A stretch of DNA of 49,861 nt from Pseudomonadota bacterium (GTDB lineage Bacteria; Pseudomonadota; Gammaproteobacteria; Steroidobacterales; Steroidobacteraceae), in the NCBI GenBank assembly GCA_021826035.1, contig JAKBBE010000014.1:1-49861 (forward strand), in the 5' to 3' direction. The notes below the pieces were generated by a model that ran no database searches, was not told the origin of the DNA, and was given only the letters and a program-made list of their open reading frames with translations. Position 1 is the first letter of the stretch; each line of letters starts with the position of its first letter. This document shows, in pieces, positions 42,102 to 49,861 of this stretch. Both the position numbers and the translations under genes were made by a program.

Positions 42102-45099
42102 GGAGGCGGGCTCCCTGCGGGTCGTAGAACACCGGTGAGCTGACCTCGACCGGTTCGGGCTGCTGGTCTGCGACCACGTACAGCGTCTCGCCCATGCGGG
42201 CGCGTCCCCCACGCACCAACGCTAGGGCGATGGAGCGCCCGAGGGCGGGGCTGAAATACGACGATGTAACGTGGCCAATAGGTCGTCGCTGTGGGCCACC
42301 GGCGGGCAGCGTGGCGAAGATCTGCGCACCTTCCTCGAGCACGACGTGCGGGGTGCTCGTCAGCAGACCGACGAGCTGCTTGCGGTCGATCGCCTGCATG
42401 GACGACCGTTCGAGCGCGCGCTTGCCGACGTAGTCGCTCTTGTTCTTGCCGATCGCCCAGGCAAGCCCGGCATCGTGCGGGGTGACCGTGCCGTCGGTAT
42501 CCTGGCCGACGATGATGTAACCCTTCTCAGCGCGCAGGACATGCATTGCCTCGGTGCCGTAGGGGGTGATGCCGTGCGCCTGGCCGGCGGCGTAGATGGC
42601 CTCCCAGATGCTCTGTCCGTAGTCCGCGGGCACGTTGATCTCGAAGCCGAGCTCACCGGTGAAGCTAACCCGGAACAGACGCATGGGCACCCCGCCGATG
42701 CGCCCGTCGGCGACGCTCATGTGCGGCAGGGCGCTGTCCGACAGATCGATGCCCTCGACGAGTCTGGCGAGGACGTCGCGGGATTTCGGGCCTTGCACGG
42801 CGATGACGGCCCATTGCTCGCTGGTCGAGGTCAACCAGCACTCGAGTTCGCGCCACTCGGTCTGCAGATAATCCTCCATCAGTGACAGCACCGCAGCCGC
42901 GCCTCCGGTCGTGGTGGTCACGTGGAAGCGGTTGGCTGCGATGCGTGCCACGACGCCGTCGTCCATGATGAATCCATCGTCCCGCAGCAGAATGCCGTAG
43001 CGACACCGTCCGACCGGCAGATTGGCCCAGGAGTTGATGTACAGCCGGTTCATGAATTCCGCGGCGTCCTTGCCGACAACCTCGATCTTGCCGAGGGTCG
43101 AGGCATCGAACAGGCCGCAGCCATTGCGTACCGCGGCGCACTCGCGTTGAACGGCGGCGTGCATGCTCTCCCCGTTGCGCGGGAAGTAGCGGGTGCGCTT
43201 CCACAAGCCGACGTCTTCGAATACCGCCCCGTGCCCGACAGCCCAGTCGTGGGTGGGCGTGGTCCGGACCGGATCGAACAGCTCGCCGCGCGTGTAGGCG
43301 GCGAAGCTGCCGAAGGTCACGGGGGTAAAGGGCATACGGAACGTGGTCAGGCCGACCTCGGGGACGGACTTGCCGATCGCACCGGCCACGATCGCAAGAG
43401 CGTTGAGATTGGATGTCTTGCCCTGATCGGTGGCCATTCCGGTCGTTGTGTAGCGCTTGACGTGTTCGATCGACCGGAAGCCCTCGTGTGCGGCGAGAGC
43501 CAAATCCTTCGAGGTGACATCGTTCTGCCAGTCCACGAATGCCTTTACCGCGGGCTTGCCGGGCGGCTGGGCGAGCGCACCGATGATTCCGGCGTATTCA
43601 CCGGCCTGCGCCTTCGGCGGTGGTCCGTCCGGTGGGGTGAGTCCCGCTGCGCGTGCCGCGGCGCCTCGGCCATCCGCAACGGCGTCCTGCAGCGAGAAGA
43701 CTCCGCGGCAGGCGCCCGCACAGAGCGTCTGCTCGGCCGGCTCTGCCGGCAGGAAGGTCTGCTGCGATGCGTCCCAGGCGAGTTTGCCGCGCGATTGCGA
43801 GAACAGGTGCACGCTCGGGGTGTAGCCGCCGGACATCAGGACCGCATCACAGGGGATGCGCTGGACAGCTCCCTGCGTGCCACCCGTGCCATCGAGTGCC
43901 TGCACGCGCAACGCCTTGACCCTGCTCCAACCGACGGTGCCGACGATGGTCGCCTGAGTGAGCACGCGCATGCCGGCTTGACGGGCCGCATCGGGCAACC
44001 GCCCGTCGGCCTTCGAGCGAACATCGATGATGGCGGCGATCTGGACGCCCGCAGCATGCAGGTCGAGCGCCGCCTGGTAGGCCGCGTCACACGCGGTGAC
44101 CACCGCAGCGCGCCGGCCCGGCAGGACCCCGTAGCGGTTCAGGTAGGTCCGGGCGGCGCCGGCAAGCATGATGCCCGGCCGGTCGTTGCCGGGGAAGACC
44201 AGTGGCCGCTCAATCGCTCCGGTGGCGAGCACGACTTGCTTGGCCCGTACCTGCCAGAGCCGCTCGCGCGGCTCGCCCTCACGGGGCGAGTCGAGGTGGT
44301 CGGTCAGCCGCTCGGCCAGGCCGATGAAGTTGTGCGGAAAATACCCGAACGCAGTGGTACGCGGGAGCAGCGTCACGTTCGGTCGAGCGGCAAGCTCGCC
44401 GATGCTCTCGGTGAGCCATTGCTCGGCAGGCTTGGCGTCGATCGATGCCGCCCTGGCATTCGCGTCGGCGAGCAGAGAGCCACCGAATTGCGGCTGCTCC
44501 TCACAGAGCATCACGCGCGCGCCGCGTACCGCCGCCGCCTTCGCGGCCGCAAGACCTGATGGCCCTGCCCCGACGATCAGTACGTCGCAATGGGCAAACC
44601 GAGTGGCGTAGGCGTCAGGGTCCGCAAGCTCGGGGGCGCGTCCAAGGCCTGCCGCGGAGCGAATCTTTGGTTCGTACAGTGAGCGCCATGCACGGCGCGG
44701 CCACATGAAGGTCTTGTAGTAAAAGCCGGCTGGGATGAACGGGGAGAGTAGGCTGTTGATCGCCCCGACGTCGAAGCTCAGGCTAGGCCAGCGGTTCTGG
44801 CTGATGGCATCGAGTCCGGCGTACAGCTGCACTTCCGTGGCGCGCAAGTCGGGAGTGACGCGCGCGGCATCGCGGCGAACCGTGACCAGGGCGTTCGGCT
44901 CCTCGGGGCCGGCGCTGATGATGCCGCGCGGGCGATGATATTTGAAGGAGCGGCCCACCAGATGCACCCCGTTGGCGAGCAGGGCGGAGGCGAGAGTGTC
45001 TCCTTCGAAGCCACTGTATTCGCGGCCGTCGAACATAAAACGCAGCTCACGCTCACGGTTTATCCGACCACCGGCCGGCGTACGCCAGGGCTGGCTCAT
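42094..45099 (-). CDS. soxA: Sarcosine oxidase alpha subunit
   Basis: A 1001-residue alpha subunit. It has an N-terminal ferredoxin-like fold without Cys ligands (MFDGREYSGFEGDTLASALL, then GRSFKYHRPRG; residues 20-60), an NAD(P)-binding Rossmann domain (VLIVGAGPSGLAAAKAAAVR, about 160-180), a middle FAD/NAD segment ending FSLQDAVADGRGAAARAAG, and a C-terminal GcvT folate domain (SFTGELGFEINVPADYGQS, about 830). The complex oxidises sarcosine to glycine, passing the methyl to THF as methylene-THF, or as formaldehyde. ATG 45099 overlaps the soxD stop by 4 nt (ATGA). A longer open frame upstream lies within soxD and is not used. Length fits the family. Confidence 0.95.
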   Translation of the reverse strand: MSQPWRTPAGGRINRERELRFMFDGREYSGFEGDTLASALLANGVHLVGRSFKYHRPRGIISAGPEEPNALVTVRRDAARVTPDLRATEVQLYAGLDAISQNRWPSLSFDVGAINSLLSPFIPAGFYYKTFMWPRRAWRSLYEPKIRSAAGLGRAPELADPDAYATRFAHCDVLIVGAGPSGLAAAKAAAVRGARVMLCEEQPQFGGSLLADANARAASIDAKPAEQWLTESIGELAARPNVTLLPRTTAFGYFPHNFIGLAERLTDHLDSPREGEPRERLWQVRAKQVVLATGAIERPLVFPGNDRPGIMLAGAARTYLNRYGVLPGRRAAVVTACDAAYQAALDLHAAGVQIAAIIDVRSKADGRLPDAARQAGMRVLTQATIVGTVGWSRVKALRVQALDGTGGTQGAVQRIPCDAVLMSGGYTPSVHLFSQSRGKLAWDASQQTFLPAEPAEQTLCAGACRGVFSLQDAVADGRGAAARAAGLTPPDGPPPKAQAGEYAGIIGALAQPPGKPAVKAFVDWQNDVTSKDLALAAHEGFRSIEHVKRYTTTGMATDQGKTSNLNALAIVAGAIGKSVPEVGLTTFRMPFTPVTFGSFAAYTRGELFDPVRTTPTHDWAVGHGAVFEDVGLWKRTRYFPRNGESMHAAVQRECAAVRNGCGLFDASTLGKIEVVGKDAAEFMNRLYINSWANLPVGRCRYGILLRDDGFIMDDGVVARIAANRFHVTTTTGGAAAVLSLMEDYLQTEWRELECWLTSTSEQWAVIAVQGPKSRDVLARLVEGIDLSDSALPHMSVADGRIGGVPMRLFRVSFTGELGFEINVPADYGQSIWEAIYAAGQAHGITPYGTEAMHVLRAEKGYIIVGQDTDGTVTPHDAGLAWAIGKNKSDYVGKRALERSSMQAIDRKQLVGLLTSTPHVVLEEGAQIFATLPAGGPQRRPIGHVTSSYFSPALGRSIALALVRGGRARMGETLYVVADQQPEPVEVSSPVFYDPQGARLHG

Positions 45100-45389
45100 G
45101 CGTGTACACCCTTTGTGTGGGCCGGCGGCTGTTGACCCACCTCGTAGGTGGCCAGGAATCGATCGGTGGTCGTATCGCGCAGCGCATTGAAGAAGCGGCC
45201 ACAGCCGTGCGCATGGCGCCAGCGCTCGGCATGGACTCCTTTTATATTGTCTCGCTGGTAGAGGTAATCGGCCCAGTCCTGATCCGAGCAGGCGTGCGGA
45301 TCGGTGGGACGGGCAACGTGCGCCTGGCCGCCGTACACAAATTCTGGCTCGGGGCGCTCGCCACAATAGGGACAGTTGATCAACAGCAT
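45096..45389 (-). CDS. soxD: Sarcosine oxidase delta subunit
   Basis: A 97-residue zinc-containing small subunit. Cys6 and Cys9 (NCPYCGE) plus His59 and Cys63 (RWRHAHGCGRFFNALRDT) match the known zinc site of the delta subunit. The GDNIKGVHAERW-type segment (here RDNIKGVHAERW) is diagnostic. It is 11 bp after soxB and overlaps soxA by 4 nt. Zinc binding is inferred from the ligand pattern. Confidence 0.95.
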   Translation of the reverse strand: MLLINCPYCGERPEPEFVYGGQAHVARPTDPHACSDQDWADYLYQRDNIKGVHAERWRHAHGCGRFFNALRDTTTDRFLATYEVGQQPPAHTKGVHA

Positions 45390-45400
45390 GAAGGTGCGCT

Positions 45401-46651
45401 CTAGTGGGCGACCGCGGCGGCGGCGGCCTCGTCGATCAGTTCGCCGTCACGGAATCGTTCAATGGTGAAAGGGGCGTTGATGGGGTGCGGCGCATCGTTC
45501 GCGACCGTCCAGGCCAGCAGGTGTCCGGCGCCCGGGGTGGCCTTGAAGCCGCCCGTGCCCCAGCCGCAGTTGACATACAGTCCGGGCACCGGTGTTTTGG
45601 CGATGATCGGGGATCGGTCGGGCGTCACATCGACGATGCCTCCCCAGTTGCGCAGCATGCGCAGCCGGCGAAACATGGGAAACAGCTCGCAGATGGCCTC
45701 AAGAGCGTGCCGGCTGATGTGTAGTCCGCCGCGCTGGGTATAAGAGGTGTAGGCGTCAGTGCCGGCGCCGATCACCATCTCCCCCTTGTCCGACTGACTG
45801 ATGTAGGCGTGGATGGTGTTCGACATCACGACGCATGGAAAGATCGGCTTGACCGGCTCGGAAACCAGCGCCTGCAGAGGATAGCTCTCAAGCGGCATCC
45901 GTACGTCGAGCATTCGCATCAGCACGCTGGTGTGACCGGCGGCCGAAACGCCGATGCGCGGCGATCGGATCGTTCCGCGGCTGGTCTCGATGCCCGCCAC
46001 CGCGCCATTGCCGTCGCGCAGGAATCCGGTGACCTCGCAGTTCTCGATAATGTCGACGCCGAGCGCATCAGCGGCGCGGGCGAACCCCCAGGCCACCGCG
46101 TCATGGCGGGCAGTGCCGCCGCGCCCCTGGAATGCGGCTCCCATCACCGGAAAGCGTATGTCGTCGGTTTTCAAGAGCGGGCAGATGCGCCGCGCATCCT
46201 CCGGAGTCAGCCATTCATTGTCGACACCGTTGGCGCGGTTGGCATAGATGTGCCGCTTGGCCACCTGCACGTCGTGCACGGTGTGCGCGAGCATCATCAC
46301 GCCGCGCTGGGAGAACATCACGTTGTAATTGAGTTCCTGAGAGAGCGTCTCCCAAAGCTTCACCGAGTGGTCATAGAGCGCGGCGCTCTCGTCGAAGAGG
46401 TAATTCGAGCGGATGATGGTCGTATTCCGGCCGGTATTGCCGCCGCCAATCCAGCCTTTCTCCACTACGGCGACCCGCTTCAGTCCGTGTTCGCTGGCCA
46501 GATAGTAGGCGGCGCCGAGGCCGTGGCCTCCGCCGCCGACGATGATGGCATCGTAAGCGGGCTTGGGCTCGGCGCGGCGCCACTGGGGCTGCCAGCCGCG
46601 CTGACCGGAGAGGCCTCGGCGCAGGAGCGTCAGGCCAGAAAAGCGTTGCAT
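45401..46651 (-). CDS. soxB: Sarcosine oxidase beta subunit
   Basis: A 416-residue FAD subunit that oxidises sarcosine. Visible are FAD-binding [18 protein letters not shown] (about 35-52), the [14 protein letters not shown] block typical of SoxB, and His183 ([13 protein letters not shown]), which is the covalent FMN attachment residue in characterised enzymes. The [20 protein letters not shown] block lies near the C-terminus. ATG 46651 follows AAGGA with 6-nt spacing; the longer open frame upstream lacks support. First gene of soxBDAG, divergent from MttB-like gene 2 across 286 bp. Confidence 0.95.
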   Translation of the reverse strand: MQRFSGLTLLRRGLSGQRGWQPQWRRAEPKPAYDAIIVGGGGHGLGAAYYLASEHGLKRVAVVEKGWIGGGNTGRNTTIIRSNYLFDESAALYDHSVKLWETLSQELNYNVMFSQRGVMMLAHTVHDVQVAKRHIYANRANGVDNEWLTPEDARRICPLLKTDDIRFPVMGAAFQGRGGTARHDAVAWGFARAADALGVDIIENCEVTGFLRDGNGAVAGIETSRGTIRSPRIGVSAAGHTSVLMRMLDVRMPLESYPLQALVSEPVKPIFPCVVMSNTIHAYISQSDKGEMVIGAGTDAYTSYTQRGGLHISRHALEAICELFPMFRRLRMLRNWGGIVDVTPDRSPIIAKTPVPGLYVNCGWGTGGFKATPGAGHLLAWTVANDAPHPINAPFTIERFRDGELIDEAAAAAVAH

Positions 46652-46937
46652 GATGTGTCCTTGTGCGGACGATGGTTGGCCAATGGCGCGAATCATGCCG
46701 CGCGAGGCGCACGGACTACGTGCACGCGCTCGCCGACTCGCTTGAATAGAAGCGACATACACGGTAGCTTTGCGTCGCCGGCTCCGTCAAGCCGGTGGCG
46801 CCGGAGGGTGCCCCGGAAGCGGCTGGCGGACGGTTATGGATAAGTGCATGCCGCAAATCGGTTATCCGGGCGGGTCGCCTGACGTTCATACTAGTGGCAG
46901 CTCGGCTCGGGCCGTCCGAAAACCGTGGGGAGTCCCT
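46652..46937. other. Divergent promoter region, soxB / MttB-like gene 2
   Basis: 286 bp shared by the sox operon and the MttB-like/purU pair, which suggests coordinated control. No operator of the A/T-rich type seen near the XRE-cupin gene is found here. A GbdR-type site could not be located by eye. Confidence 0.5.
46927..46932 (+). promoter_or_regulatory. Ribosome binding site that decides the MttB-like 2 start
   Basis: GGGGAG lies 5 nt before TTG 46938. An in-frame ATG at 46836 has no comparable site. Confidence 0.45.
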
Positions 46938-48506
46938 TTGCAAACGCAATCCAGTTCCGCGCCGCGGGCCCGACGTCCGAATGCGCGCGATGCCAAGAGA
47001 GCTGCGCGTACGGCGCGATCGCACTCGTTCGTACCGTTCATCACCCGAAACATTCCTCTGTACGAGGTGCTTAATAACGAGGGGCTGGAACTCCTCGAGC
47101 ACAATGCCGATACGATTCTCGAGGAGATCGGCATTGACTTCCGTGACGATCCGGAGACGATCGCGATTCTGCGTGCGGCCGGTGCCGACGCGCAAGGCGA
47201 GCGGGTTCGGTTTCCGCGCGGCATGTGCCGCACGATCGTCAGCCGCTCGGCGCCACGGGAATTCACGCAGCACGCTAGAAATCCCGAGCGCAGCGTGATC
47301 ATCGGCGGTGCCCGCACGGTCTTTGCCCCGGCCTACGGCTCGCCTTTCGTGCGCAGCCTGGACGATGGGCGTCGCTATGCGCGGATCGAAGATTTCCGCA
47401 ATTTTGTCAAGCTGACGTATCAGTCGAATGGACTGCACCACTCCGGCGGCACGATCTGCGAGCCGGTGGACCTGCCGGTGAACAAGCGCCACTTCGACAT
47501 GGTCTACAGCCATATGCGCTGGAGCGACAAACCCTACATGGGTTCGGTCACCGCGTCCGAGCGCGCCGAGGACACGGTGGAGATGACCAAGATCCTCTTC
47601 GGGGATCAGTATCTCGATCCGACGACGGGCAGGCCGCGGACTTTCGTGATCAGCCTGATCAACGCCAACTCGCCGATGACTTGGGACGCCACCATGCTCG
47701 GGGCGCTCAAGACCTACGCGCGGGCGAATCAGGCAACCATCCTGACGCCGTTCATTCTGGCCGGCGCGATGTCGCCCGTGACAGTGGCCGGTACCGTGGC
47801 GCAGACCCTTGCCGAGGCTCTTGCCGGCATGACGGTCGCGCAGCTGGTCAATCCCGGCGCGCCGGTGGTGCTCGGTAGCTTTGCCTCGTCGTTGTCCATG
47901 CAGTCCGGCGCACCGACGTTCGGTACGCCCGAGCCGGCCCTCGTGCTGTACGTGATGGCACAGCTTGCGCGCCGCCTGGGTGTACCCTTCAGGTCCGGCG
48001 GATCGCTGTGCGGCTCGAAGATTGCGGACGGTCAGGCTGCCTTCGAATCGGCGAATACGCTGCTGCCGACGTGCATGGCGGGTGTGAACTTCGTGCTGCA
48101 CACCGCCGGATGGCTCGAGGGCGGCCTTACGATGGGCTACGAGAAGTTCGTCATGGATGCCGATCAGGCCGGAATGATGCACACGCTGCTGGCGGGCGTC
48201 GATCTGAGCGAGAACGGCCAGGCGCTGCAGGCGATGCGCGATGTCGGACCCGGCAAGCACTACCTTGGCTGCGCCCATACCCAGGCCAATTTTGAGACGG
48301 CTTTCTACCGCTCGCCGCTCGCTGACAACAACAGCTTCGAGCAGTGGGAGGCCGAGGGCTCGCAGGACATCGCCAAGCGAGCCAATGCGCTGTGGAAGCG
48401 GCAGCTCGCCGAATACGAGGCGCCGCCGATCGATCCGGCCATCGACGAGGCGCTGCTCGATTACATGCAGCGGCGCAAGGCGTCCTTCCCGGATTCGAAC
48501 GTCTGA
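46938..48506 (+). CDS. Trimethylamine-methyltransferase (MttB) family protein 2, non-pyrrolysine
   Basis: A 522-residue MttB-superfamily protein, clearly different from protein 1. It has a basic Arg/Ala N-terminal tail (about 1-25), then FVPFITRNIPLYEVLNNEGL, FAPAYGSPFVRSLDDGRRYA, the conserved GGSLCGSKIADGQAAFESAN block and the C-terminal GPGKHYLGCAHTQANFETAF. The YGSPF and WSDKP elements belong to a branch common in proteobacteria and unlike the classical corrinoid methyltransferases. No internal stop is present, so no pyrrolysine. It is divergent from soxBDAG and 33 bp upstream of purU, suggesting that the methyl group it removes ends in the folate pool. No corrinoid protein is nearby. The TTG start at 46938 is chosen for its GGGGAG; ATG 46836 is the alternative. 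Confidence 0.86.
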   Translation: MQTQSSSAPRARRPNARDAKRAARTARSHSFVPFITRNIPLYEVLNNEGLELLEHNADTILEEIGIDFRDDPETIAILRAAGADAQGERVRFPRGMCRTIVSRSAPREFTQHARNPERSVIIGGARTVFAPAYGSPFVRSLDDGRRYARIEDFRNFVKLTYQSNGLHHSGGTICEPVDLPVNKRHFDMVYSHMRWSDKPYMGSVTASERAEDTVEMTKILFGDQYLDPTTGRPRTFVISLINANSPMTWDATMLGALKTYARANQATILTPFILAGAMSPVTVAGTVAQTLAEALAGMTVAQLVNPGAPVVLGSFASSLSMQSGAPTFGTPEPALVLYVMAQLARRLGVPFRSGGSLCGSKIADGQAAFESANTLLPTCMAGVNFVLHTAGWLEGGLTMGYEKFVMDADQAGMMHTLLAGVDLSENGQALQAMRDVGPGKHYLGCAHTQANFETAFYRSPLADNNSFEQWEAEGSQDIAKRANALWKRQLAEYEAPPIDPAIDEALLDYMQRRKASFPDSNV

Positions 48507-48539
48507 GCTCTTCACTCTCCTTCTTCACGATCATTTGCC

Positions 48540-49481
48540 ATGACCACAACCACTGAACAGACCCGCCCCGCCCCAGCCCATGCTGAGCAGGCCCGCGCTC
48601 CCGCATCACGAGCCGGAAGTCAGCCCTCGCTCTATACCCTGACCACGGCCTGTCCGGACACGACCGGTATCGTTGCGGCGATTGCGGGCTTTCTGGCTAC
48701 CAACAACGCGACGATCAGCGAGGCTCAGCATCACAATGATCCTCGTACGGGGATGTCTTTCATGCGCACCGTGTTCCGGGATGACGGTCATGGGCTTGTC
48801 TCCGCGGAGGCGCTCGATCGGTTGTTCGCCGAGCAGGTCGGCAAGAAGTTCCGGATGCAGTGGCGATTTCAAGCGGTTGAGCGTCGCTGTCGGGTGGTGC
48901 TGGCCGTCTCCCGCCAGGGTCACTGCCTGAACAGTATCCTGCATCGATGGAGCACCGGTACGCTGCCGATCGAGGTGGTGGCGGTACTGTCGAATCACCA
49001 GGACATGCGCAGTCTCGCCGAATGGCACGGGGTGCCATATCACTATCTGCCGATCATTGATGGACGTAAGGCCGAGCAGGAAGTGCGGATGGCCGAGGTG
49101 TTTGAGAAGGCCGACGCCGAGCTGCTCGTGTTGGCCCGCTACATGCAGATTCTGAGCGCCGATGCCTGCAAGCACTTCGATGGACGGGCGATCAATATCC
49201 ACCATTCGTTTCTGCCGGGATTCAAGGGCGCCAAGGCCTATCACCAGGCGTACGAGCGGGGTGTGAAGCTAATCGGCGCAACGGCTCACTACGTGACCAC
49301 CGATCTGGACGAGGGTCCGATCATCGAGCAGGAGGTCGCGCGCGTCGATCATACCCAGTCCGCTGAAGATCTGACCGTGATCGGTAGCGAGCTCGAGACC
49401 GTGGTTCTGAATCGCGCAATCAAGTGGCACGCCGAACGGCGGGTCTTCCGCAACGGCAAGACGACCGTCGTCCTGCGCTAA
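48540..49481 (+). CDS. purU: Formyltetrahydrofolate deformylase
   Basis: A 313-residue enzyme hydrolysing 10-formyl-THF to formate and THF. An N-terminal ACT domain (about 30-110; TTACPDTTGIVAAIAGFLA) is followed by a formyltransferase domain (about 115-305) with the catalytic Asn219 and His221 (INIHHSFLPGFKGAKAY) and Asp257 (DLDEGPIIEQ). The N-terminus carries about 28 extra polar residues, so a later start is possible; no clear ribosome binding site precedes ATG 48540. It is 33 bp after MttB-like gene 2 and probably co-transcribed. PurU in betaine/sarcosine loci recycles folate loaded with methyl-derived one-carbon units. In Pseudomonas, purU is part of the sox region. Confidence 0.93.
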   Translation: MTTTTEQTRPAPAHAEQARAPASRAGSQPSLYTLTTACPDTTGIVAAIAGFLATNNATISEAQHHNDPRTGMSFMRTVFRDDGHGLVSAEALDRLFAEQVGKKFRMQWRFQAVERRCRVVLAVSRQGHCLNSILHRWSTGTLPIEVVAVLSNHQDMRSLAEWHGVPYHYLPIIDGRKAEQEVRMAEVFEKADAELLVLARYMQILSADACKHFDGRAINIHHSFLPGFKGAKAYHQAYERGVKLIGATAHYVTTDLDEGPIIEQEVARVDHTQSAEDLTVIGSELETVVLNRAIKWHAERRVFRNGKTTVVLR

Positions 49482-49533
49482 GACGAGGGATTATCCGGCT
49501 GGGTGCAGGCGGGCCGCTGGATGAGGGCGGCGT

Positions 49534-49559
49534 GCTCGCGGCACGAGCTGCGCGCGAGC
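49534..49559. terminator. Possible terminator hairpin after purU
   Basis: Arms GCTCGCG (49534-49540) and CGCGAGC (49553-49559) with a 12-nt loop, 52 bp past the purU stop. No T-run follows, so support is weak. Confidence 0.3.
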
Positions 49560-49568
49560 GACTAGGAG

Positions 49569-49733
49569 GAGGGCCTCGGTGCGAGCCTCTCGGGGGACGT
49601 CATCGGAGCGGGGTTGCGGATCGCTGCAGCGCCAGTCGGCGAGTTAGGCGTTTGAAGAGGCGCGACCGGCGCGCATGGCGGCGCGGTCGACGGCCTCCTG
49701 GAACCGGGCCGAGAGTTGCACCTTGGCCGTCTT
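49569..49733 (-). pseudogene. Remnant of a 'virulence factor' (Pfam13769-like) gene
   Basis: The minus strand, read one frame off from the DUF1638-like fragment that precedes it, gives KTAKVQLSARFQEAVDRAAM then RAGRASSNA, a stop TAA (49644-49646) where relatives read Tyr, then LADWRCSDPQPRSDDVPREA. From memory this is the C-terminal part of a small protein family labelled 'virulence factor', often found with MttB-family, DUF1638 and folate/corrinoid genes. The N-terminal half (a YWRDIPAQV-type segment) is missing. The family name is historical and not evidence of virulence. Confidence 0.5.
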
Positions 49734-49734
49734 G

Positions 49735-49833
49735 CTGGACGTCGAACGCCCAGCCATTGGCCTTGCGCAGGGCGGCGATCTCGTGCGCGAGTGCCCCGCA
49801 GGCGATGATCAGAGTGCCACTGGGTGAGTGCAT
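49735..49833 (-). pseudogene. 5' remnant of a DUF1638 gene
   Basis: From ATG 49833 the frame gives about 33 recognisable residues: MHSPSGTLIIACGALAHEIA then ALRKANGWAFDVQ. This matches the start of DUF1638 proteins, normally around 200 residues. After that the similarity stops, and the next sequence in a shifted frame looks like a different family, so a deletion appears to have joined two genes. DUF1638 proteins commonly neighbour MttB-family methyltransferases. Their function is unknown. Confidence 0.55.
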
Positions 49834-49861
49834 CGGGCTGCGCCGCCATCCTCAGGCCGCA

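Noticed and set aside
42922..44559. Long plus-strand frame (545 codons) opposite soxA
   Set aside because: soxA is certain, and the plus frame has no motif and a shadow-like composition.
46716..48515. Long minus-strand frame (599 codons) opposite MttB-like gene 2
   Set aside because: It mirrors the codon structure of the plus-strand gene, is rich in Arg/His/Gly and shows no family motif. GC-rich coding DNA commonly leaves such antisense frames open.

Overview
The window reads as a GC-rich chromosomal segment of an aerobic, heterotrophic proteobacterium. The TonB-dependent receptor carries the VTATRRREN plug signature, and a TPR-sulfotransferase, a Spinster-type MFS carrier and a GbdR-like regulator are present; together these fit a gammaproteobacterium, perhaps Steroidobacter- or Nevskia-like. 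That placement is inference. There is no rRNA, tRNA, CRISPR array or phage module. The one mobile element is a decayed IS256-family insertion sequence.

Left part (1-13 kb, almost all minus strand): two paralogous secreted PAF-acetylhydrolase/dienelactone-hydrolase-like proteins (615-2069 and 10564-11997) flank the IS, a TonB-dependent receptor, two GlxA/GbdR-type AraC regulators and the ATPase of a choline/betaine ABC transporter whose permease and binding protein are missing. A further alpha/beta hydrolase lies upstream of the second paralogue.

Middle part (13-24 kb): a hydantoinase-A-like ATPase without HyuB, an aerobic glycerol-3-phosphate dehydrogenase, an MFS carrier, a LysR regulator divergent from an MmsA-type CoA-acylating semialdehyde dehydrogenase, and a TPR-sulfotransferase.

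Right part (24-50 kb): a dense N-methyl-amine (betaine/dimethylglycine/sarcosine) demethylation region. It holds three dimethylglycine/sarcosine-dehydrogenase-like FAD+GcvT proteins, a complete soxBDAG operon (heterotetrameric sarcosine oxidase), two non-pyrrolysine trimethylamine-methyltransferase-family (MttB-like) proteins, formyl-THF deformylase PurU, two aldehyde dehydrogenases, a 3-hydroxyisobutyrate-dehydrogenase-like enzyme, an MDR oxidoreductase, an XRE-cupin regulator and a GcvA-like LysR regulator. The likely logic is that quaternary amines are converted to tertiary and secondary N-methylglycines, whose methyl groups are oxidised and loaded onto tetrahydrofolate. PurU then releases surplus 10-formyl-THF as formate plus free THF.

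The most interesting points are the two MttB-like proteins embedded in an oxidative demethylation region with no corrinoid protein, corrinoid activase or second methyltransferase in view; a broken DUF1638/'virulence factor' remnant at the right edge, which may be scar tissue of the missing corrinoid module; and a shared A/T-rich operator-like motif (GACGmAAAAATTTsAC) in two divergent promoters, one beside the XRE-cupin gene, with a looser relative before the first MttB-like gene.
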